A DNA stretch of 5,375 nucleotides, from the NCBI GenBank assembly GCA_025356795.1, contig JANXRR010000302.1, positions 1-5,375 on the forward strand. The letters run 5' to 3'. Made by a program: the position numbers and the translations under genes. This document shows, one piece after another, positions 1 to 5,375 of the stretch (positions are counted from its first letter, which is position 1; each line of letters starts with the position of its first letter). Below the pieces are notes generated by a model, which ran no database searches, was not told the DNA's origin, and saw nothing but the letters and a program-made list of their open reading frames with translations. The DNA is from Bacteroidia bacterium (GTDB lineage: Bacteria; Bacteroidota; Bacteroidia; Cytophagales; Cyclobacteriaceae).

Positions 1-93
1 AATTCATCCTATTCTAACGACTCTAAAAATGTGCTTACATTTAATCTGGATGTATCTGTAGGAAAAGTGGTTTTCAGGGAAAGAGGTCATTAA
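1..93 (+). CDS. C-terminal end of an unidentified upstream gene (partial)
   Basis: Frame 1 is open from the left edge to a TAA at 91-93 and gives 30 residues ending in LDVSVGKVVFRERGH. The other two forward frames are closed by stops within the first 60 bases. The alternating hydrophobic pattern (LTFNLDVSVGKVVF) looks like paired beta strands at the end of a folded domain. It faintly recalls the C-termini of LiaF-like / cell-wall-stress beta-repeat proteins, but 30 residues are too few to assign a family. The reverse strand has a 28-codon ATG frame over the same bases, and its composition looks less protein-like. I infer a real gene end on the + strand, with function unknown. Confidence 0.45.
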   Translation, partial: NSSYSNDSKNVLTFNLDVSVGKVVFRERGH

Positions 94-228
94 AAATACC
101 CTTGAAGGATTTTCTACCCATCACCGCCTTCACTCATTTTAAATCATAAATCATCATCGTTTTTTTAACTTCCCTGTAATTCTCTCTTTACATTTGTTAC
201 TTACACCTAAACTTAAAAACAAACTATT
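94..228 (+). promoter_or_regulatory. Spacer with candidate promoter of the ABC exporter operon (-7 element TACATTTG at 189-196)
   Basis: TACATTTG at 189-196 matches the Bacteroidota -7 consensus TAnnTTTG exactly. It would start transcription near 201-204 and give a leader of about 25 bases before the GTG at 229. The -33 element is poor: at the expected distance there is a T-run (161-166) but no TTTG. The leader is A-rich (ACTTAAAAACAAACT) with no Shine-Dalgarno sequence, as is common in this phylum. The rest of the spacer is AT-rich; I see no strong terminator for the upstream gene, only a weak imperfect hairpin at about 93-113. Confidence 0.5.
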
Positions 229-1143
229 GTGGACGCACTGCAAGCCCAACACGTAACCAAGCGGTACACTAACCATACTGCACTAGATGATGTAAGCCTC
301 AACATTCCGGAGCATACCATTTTCGGATTGCTCGGTCCCAATGGGGCAGGTAAAACAACCTTGATCCGAATTATCAATCAAATCATTAACAAAGATGAAG
401 GTGAAATTTTAATTTTCGGTGAGAAACTTAAACCAAACCACATTGAAATTATCGGCTACTTGCCAGAGGAGCGTGGCCTCTACAAAAAACTTAAAGTAGG
501 CGAACAGCTTTTATACTTGGCTCAACTCAAAGGCCTTTCACGGGCCGATGCGCTTGCGCGCATAAAGGTGTGGCTAGAGAAATTTGAAATAAAAGATTGG
601 TGGGATAAAAAGGTAGAGGATCTTTCAAAAGGAATGGCGCAAAAAGTGCAGTTTATAAGCACCGTGCTGCATGAACCCCGATTGATTATTTTAGATGAAC
701 CCTTTTCGGGATTTGACCCCGTAAATGCCCAATTGATTACCGAGGAAATTCTTGACCTCAAAAAGAAAGGTTGCACTATTATTTTCTCTACCCACAGAAT
801 GGAAACAGTGGAAGATTTGTGCGATCATATTGCGTTAATCAATCGATCTAAAAAAATATTAGAAGGCTCCAAAAAGCAAGTGAAAGAGCAATTTAAAACC
901 AATACGTTTGTTGTAGAACATAAAGGAATTTTCAGTTTAAACGGCTCTTATGAACTACTGAATCAACAACAAATTGAAGATTCGTTTTTCCAGTCAACCA
1001 TAAAAATGAAAGACGTAAAAAGACCCAATGAGCTAATCCAAGAGTTGATCCAGCTTACGGAGGTTCACAGCTTTCAAGAAAAAATACCGTCTATGAGCGA
1101 AATATTTATCAGCCTAGTGAAAGGAGGAACCAACCATGAATAA
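229..1143 (+). CDS. ABC transporter ATP-binding protein, NatA-like with C-terminal DUF4162-type domain
   Basis: This is the cytoplasmic ATPase of an ABC-2 type exporter; it hydrolyses ATP to drive the permease encoded just downstream. Visible motifs are Walker A GPNGAGKTT (residues 36-44), GYLPEERGLY in the Q-loop region (76-85), signature LSKGM (132-136), Walker B LIILDEP (152-158), D-loop SGFDP (160-164) and the switch His189 in STHRM. The segment after about residue 215 fits the accessory C-terminal domain (DUF4162) of NatA/EcsA-like ATPases, and 304 residues is a normal length. The start is GTG at 229: an in-frame TAA lies at 214-216, no other common start codon lies between, and the N-terminus aligns naturally with ABC domains. 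The Q-loop Gln is replaced by Glu, which I recall as usual in this subfamily. The substrate cannot be read from the sequence. The last 8 bases overlap the permease gene. Confidence 0.93.
   Translation: MDALQAQHVTKRYTNHTALDDVSLNIPEHTIFGLLGPNGAGKTTLIRIINQIINKDEGEILIFGEKLKPNHIEIIGYLPEERGLYKKLKVGEQLLYLAQLKGLSRADALARIKVWLEKFEIKDWWDKKVEDLSKGMAQKVQFISTVLHEPRLIILDEPFSGFDPVNAQLITEEILDLKKKGCTIIFSTHRMETVEDLCDHIALINRSKKILEGSKKQVKEQFKTNTFVVEHKGIFSLNGSYELLNQQQIEDSFFQSTIKMKDVKRPNELIQELIQLTEVHSFQEKIPSMSEIFISLVKGGTNHE
1121..1127 (+). promoter_or_regulatory. Shine-Dalgarno sequence of the permease gene, inside the ATPase gene
   Basis: AAGGAGG lies 8 bases before the ATG at 1136 and is a perfect anti-16S match at good spacing. 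It is embedded in the Lys-Gly-Gly codons near the end of the ATPase gene. The other starts in this window show no such motif, so it supports ATG 1136 and suggests translational coupling of the two subunits. It could also be a by-product of the encoded KGG residues. Confidence 0.6.
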
Positions 1144-2455
1144 GATTTGGTTAATAATACAACGCGAGTTTTTAAACCGCGTAATGAAAAAATCATTTTT
1201 GATTGCAACCATTTTTGTTCCGCTCATCTTTCCAGCTATCATTGGCCTGCTAGTTTATATTGCCAAACAATCGGATAAGAATTCTAAAAAAGAAGTAATC
1301 CATTATATCGATGAAAGTGGTTCTTTCGCCCCTGACACCTCTACTTATGTTTTTAAAAATTTCTCCGGCTCGTTGGATGAAGGCAAAAAAGCCTTTGATC
1401 AATCGGAAGATTTTGGTTTACTGTACATTCCTAAGTATGAACTATCAAAACCAGCAGGCATTACCCTTTACACCAAGGTAAATCCAAGCCTAGATGATGT
1501 TGGCGGAATAGAGCGGATTTTCGAAACGCAGATAAAAGAGAAGAAGATGCTACAACTCAACATTGAGCAAAAAATATTGGATAGCCTTAAGACCAATGTA
1601 AGCATCAACACAGTTAAATTGAGCGAAGGTGGTCAAGAGAAATCAAGCAACAGCGGAATACTTTTTGGAATTGGTATGGCGGGTGGAATTTTGATGTATA
1701 TGTTCATCTTTATTTATGGTGCGCAAATCATGCAAGGCATTATTGAAGAGAAAACAAGTAAAGTTGTGGAAGTAATTGTTTCATCAGTAAGGCCATTTCA
1801 ATTGATGATGGGTAAAATAATTGGATTAGCTTCCGTGGGGCTCTTGCAGTTTTTAATATGGATAATATTAATGAGCACCTTAACGTTTGGTGTGCTTGGA
1901 TACTTCGGCATAGACCCTCCACAGAAACAAGCCATGGAACAGATTCAAAAAAATAACAAAATTGCTGCCGTTCAAGTTGAGAAAGAACCCGCAAAAGTTG
2001 CCAAGATGATTGGCGAAGTAATGAATTTACCTTGGGGCTACATACTTTTTAGTTTTCTATTTTATTTCTTGGGAGGCTACTTAATTTATGCAGCTTTGTT
2101 TGCCGCTGTTGGCTCTGCCGTTGACAGCCCAGCAGAAGCCCAGCAGTTCATGTTTCCCATTACCATTCCGTTGCTTATTAGCTACATGAGTTTGTTTATG
2201 TTCATCCTTAAAGATCCACATGGAACAGTAAGTATATGGCTTTCCATTATTCCATTCACATCACCCATAGCCATGATGGGCCGTATAGGCTTTGGTGTTC
2301 CCGCTTGGCAGTTGGCACTTTCTATGGTGTTGCTTATCGCAGGATTTGTTTTCACCACTTGGGTAGCAGGGAGAATTTACCGTGTGGGTATTTTAATGAG
2401 TGGCACTAAAGTGAATTACAAAGTGCTTGCAAAATGGTTTATGCAAAAGGGGTAA
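1136..2455 (+). CDS. ABC-2 type transporter permease, NatB-like
   Basis: This is the membrane subunit paired with the preceding ATPase and probably exports an unknown substrate across the inner membrane. At 439 residues it is normal for the family. Transmembrane segments lie at about 20-43, 173-200, 228-257, 300-328, 338-358 and 390-413. A re-entrant stretch around 366-385 (IPFTSPIAMMGRI) is typical of ABC-2 permeases. A large domain of about 130 residues between the first two segments should be extracytoplasmic. The cytoplasmic coupling motif EEKTSKVVEVIVSSVRP (204-220), followed by GK (226-227), and the C-terminal RIYRVGILM (413-421) are hallmarks of the NatB group. A charged Gln/Lys-rich loop (about 260-297) follows the third segment. 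The ATG is fixed by a Shine-Dalgarno sequence at 1121-1127, and the reading frame overlaps the ATPase gene by 8 bases. The operon ends at the terminator just downstream. The family is sure; substrate and physiological role are unknown. Confidence 0.93.
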   Translation: MNKIWLIIQREFLNRVMKKSFLIATIFVPLIFPAIIGLLVYIAKQSDKNSKKEVIHYIDESGSFAPDTSTYVFKNFSGSLDEGKKAFDQSEDFGLLYIPKYELSKPAGITLYTKVNPSLDDVGGIERIFETQIKEKKMLQLNIEQKILDSLKTNVSINTVKLSEGGQEKSSNSGILFGIGMAGGILMYMFIFIYGAQIMQGIIEEKTSKVVEVIVSSVRPFQLMMGKIIGLASVGLLQFLIWIILMSTLTFGVLGYFGIDPPQKQAMEQIQKNNKIAAVQVEKEPAKVAKMIGEVMNLPWGYILFSFLFYFLGGYLIYAALFAAVGSAVDSPAEAQQFMFPITIPLLISYMSLFMFILKDPHGTVSIWLSIIPFTSPIAMMGRIGFGVPAWQLALSMVLLIAGFVFTTWVAGRIYRVGILMSGTKVNYKVLAKWFMQKG

Positions 2456-2474
2456 TCACTTTTTTGAATCAAAT

Positions 2475-2505
2475 AAAAAACCGGATATAACGATCCGGTT
2501 TTTTT
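2475..2505 (+). terminator. Rho-independent terminator after the ABC exporter operon
   Basis: A 12-bp perfect stem pairs 2475-2486 (AAAAAACCGGAT) with 2493-2504 (ATCCGGTTTTTT) around the loop ATAACG. The run of seven T at 2499-2505 begins in the stem and ends just beyond it. The hairpin starts 20 bases after the permease stop. The A-tract on the left means it could also terminate transcription from the other strand, though no reverse gene is seen here. Confidence 0.88.
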
Positions 2506-2557
2506 GTTTACATTATTGTCCAATCAACCACCTGTAGCAATGAAGCCTTTGCCTTCG

Positions 2558-3754
2558 ATGGAGTTCTATAAAGATAATACCAACCTTAAATGGATCATCC
2601 TTGTAGTGTCTTCCATTATTAGCATCAGTTCTATTTACTACACCAATATTTTAGTAGGTCAACTAAAAGAACGAGAACGCAATCAGGTTAATCTTTTGGC
2701 GAAAGCCCTCGAATATGCTTCTACTGACAATCAAAATGAATTTCTATTTATCACCGAAGAAATCATCAATAAGAATAAATCAATACCGGTAATTTTAGTG
2801 GATGACAAGGGCATAATTACGAGTTCAAACAACATAGACTTAGACTCCAATCTTTCTAAATCAAAAAAAGACGCGCTCCTTCAATTGGCATTGGCTTCCA
2901 TGAAAAACACATACCCCCCAATTGAAATTATATTTAAAGATCCAGTTACCAATATAATTTACGGCAAAAACTTTGTGTACTATAAAAACTCCTCGCTTCT
3001 GACACAGCTAATTGCATATCCCTACATTCAACTTTCAGTTATTACCATTTTTGTTTTCATCTCATTTCTCGCCTTCAATTATTCAAAAGCATCAGAACAA
3101 AATAGAGTATGGGTAGGCTTGGCCAAAGAAACCGCCCATCAATTGGGTACCCCACTTTCTTCTTTAATGGCGTGGATTGAGGTATTGCGCGATGATCCGG
3201 AAATAAAAAATAAAGGCATTGTAGAAGAATTGGACAAGGACATTCGCAAGCTTCGGATAGTAACAGAACGCTTTTCAAGTATAGGCTCGAAGCCGGTGCT
3301 TAAATCTGAAAATATCTATATGCTAATTTCAAATGTGGTGAGTTATTTACAACCCCGGGTGTCGTCAAAAATCAATTTCGAAGTCTATACGCTTTCAGAA
3401 ACCATCTTAGCTCACGTGCACGCTCCATTATTTGAATGGGTAATAGAAAACCTATGCAAAAATGCAGTAGATTCTATGGGCAACTCTGGCACTATTGCTA
3501 TTAAAATATTGAGAGGCAATGAAGACCGCGTTTTTATTGACATTTCCGATACAGGCAAAGGCATTCCAAAATCAAACATAACCAGTGTGTTCAAGCCTGG
3601 CTTCACCACCAAAAAAAGAGGCTGGGGGCTTGGGTTGGCTTTGGCCAAAAGAATTATAGAGATGTATCACGAGGGCAAAATTTTCGTGAAATCATCGGAA
3701 GAAAATTCAGGCACCACCTTTAGGATAGAACTAAAAAGTGCAGGATTAGCCTAG
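2558..3754 (+). CDS. Membrane-bound sensor histidine kinase (orphan)
   Basis: This is an inner-membrane sensor kinase that should autophosphorylate on His and pass the phosphate to an unlinked response regulator. With the start at 2558 it has 398 residues. TM1 is at about 11-30, then an extracytoplasmic sensor region of about 125 residues containing a PAS/Cache-like strand pair (IPVILVDDKGIITSSN, 76-91), then TM2 at about 155-175. No HAMP domain is evident. The H-box KETAHQLGTPLSSL carries His194; the ATPase domain has the N-box ENLCKNAVD (Asn302), G1 DTGKGIP (331-337), F-box FKPGFTTKK (345-353) and G2 GWGLGL (355-360). The residue after His is Gln, not the usual Glu/Asp. The frame is open back to a TTG at 2504, but that codon sits in the terminator T-tract. 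ATG 2540 and ATG 2558 are the realistic starts; I prefer 2558 because MEFYKDN..LKW resembles the short cytoplasmic N-termini I recall in related kinases. No clear promoter is visible, so terminator read-through is possible. Confidence 0.88.
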   Translation: MEFYKDNTNLKWIILVVSSIISISSIYYTNILVGQLKERERNQVNLLAKALEYASTDNQNEFLFITEEIINKNKSIPVILVDDKGIITSSNNIDLDSNLSKSKKDALLQLALASMKNTYPPIEIIFKDPVTNIIYGKNFVYYKNSSLLTQLIAYPYIQLSVITIFVFISFLAFNYSKASEQNRVWVGLAKETAHQLGTPLSSLMAWIEVLRDDPEIKNKGIVEELDKDIRKLRIVTERFSSIGSKPVLKSENIYMLISNVVSYLQPRVSSKINFEVYTLSETILAHVHAPLFEWVIENLCKNAVDSMGNSGTIAIKILRGNEDRVFIDISDTGKGIPKSNITSVFKPGFTTKKRGWGLGLALAKRIIEMYHEGKIFVKSSEENSGTTFRIELKSAGLA

Positions 3755-3809
3755 CCCTGTATTGCGGATAATTCAACATGAAAATCATCAGGTTTTTTAG
3801 AAATTGTTT

Positions 3810-3840
3810 TTTGGCAATGCGCCCGAAAACACTACTTTTG
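3810..3840 (+). promoter_or_regulatory. Bacteroidota-type promoter of atpD
   Basis: TTTG at 3810-3813 (-33) and TACTTTTG at 3833-3840 (-7) are separated by 19 bases. Both elements match the Bacteroidota primary sigma consensus (TTTG ... TAnnTTTG), which differs from the E. coli -35/-10 form. Transcription should begin near 3845-3848, giving a leader of about 70-75 bases before the atpD ATG. The leader has no Shine-Dalgarno sequence and ends in the A-rich CAAAAATCATAAA. The start site is inferred from the consensus. Confidence 0.75.
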
Positions 3841-3851
3841 CGCAACTATTG
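3815..3851. repeat. Imperfect inverted repeat overlapping the atpD promoter
   Basis: CAAT-GCGC-ccg-AAAA (3815-3829) faces TTTT-GCGC-aact-ATTG (3836-3851) across the six bases CACTAC. Each block has a complementary partner in reverse order, but the gaps between blocks differ (3 and 0 bases on the left, 0 and 4 on the right), so it is not a clean dyad. It covers the promoter spacer, the -7 element and the predicted start site, where a repressor operator or start-site hairpin could lie. It may be chance in AT-rich DNA. Confidence 0.25.
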
Positions 3852-3852
3852 A

Positions 3853-5375
<1,523 letters not shown>

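Noticed and set aside
93..113. Imperfect hairpin (AAAAT..CCT / AGG.ATTTT) directly after the first stop codon, as a possible terminator of the upstream gene
   Set aside because: The stem is interrupted by a bulge, has only three pairs beside the loop and is followed by just four T. Too weak to call.
522..776. Reverse-strand open frame opposite the ABC ATPase gene, and similar ones at 1740-1994, 3075-3278 and 3412-3648
   Set aside because: Each is antisense to a gene with clear family motifs, and none shows a domain, a start context or a promoter.
2504..2557. TTG at 2504 as the start of the histidine kinase, adding 18 residues
   Set aside because: The codon lies in the T-tract of the exporter terminator, and the extra residues do not resemble the short cytoplasmic N-termini of related kinases.
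3756..3798. CCTG ... CAGG followed by six T after the kinase stop, as a possible terminator
   Set aside because: Only four base pairs close a loop of about 29 bases with no good inner pairing. The T-run alone is not enough.
3778..3852. A 24-codon ATG frame in the kinase-atpD spacer, basic and hydrophobic, containing AMRPKTL, which faintly resembles the start of MenA/UbiA prenyltransferases
   Set aside because: It spans the -33 and -7 elements of the atpD promoter, has no ribosome binding site, and the resemblance is seven residues only. Most likely chance.

Overview
The window most likely comes from a chromosome of a Bacteroidota bacterium, probably a Cytophagales-type environmental lineage. 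Four points suggest this: (i) two sequences matching the Bacteroidota sigma-factor -7 element TAnnTTTG lie just upstream of genes; (ii) leaders are A-rich and lack a Shine-Dalgarno motif (one internal gene is an exception); (iii) the ATP synthase beta subunit carries an insertion of about 27 residues of the kind I associate with this phylum; (iv) the ABC ATPase, permease and histidine kinase have the sequence style of Bacteroidota homologues. Base composition is moderately AT-rich and looks even across the window. I see no insertion sequence, tRNA, rRNA, CRISPR array or phage gene.

Layout, all genes on the + strand. Bases 1-93 hold what looks like the last 30 codons of an upstream gene, followed by a 135-base spacer with a candidate promoter (-7 element 189-196). 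A two-gene ABC exporter operon follows: a NatA-type ATPase (229-1143, GTG start) and a NatB-type ABC-2 permease (1136-2455). Their reading frames overlap by 8 bases, and the permease has a good Shine-Dalgarno sequence inside the ATPase gene. A strong Rho-independent terminator (2475-2505) closes this unit. Next is an orphan membrane sensor histidine kinase (about 2558-3754) with no response regulator beside it. A 164-base spacer then holds a near-ideal Bacteroidota promoter (TTTG, 19 bases, TACTTTTG). This drives atpD, the F1 ATP synthase beta subunit, which runs off the right edge with 485 codons visible.

Functionally there are three separate units. The first is an ATP-driven export system of unknown substrate, in which the ATPase and permease form one transporter. 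The second is a signalling kinase whose partner regulator is elsewhere. The third is the catalytic subunit of ATP synthase, apparently separated from the genes for the other F1/Fo subunits, at least on its 5' side. Nothing here amounts to a clearly undescribed system. The points most worth a second look are the atpD promoter with an overlapping imperfect dyad, the AtpD insertion, and the orphan kinase, whose H-box has Gln where an acidic residue is usual.
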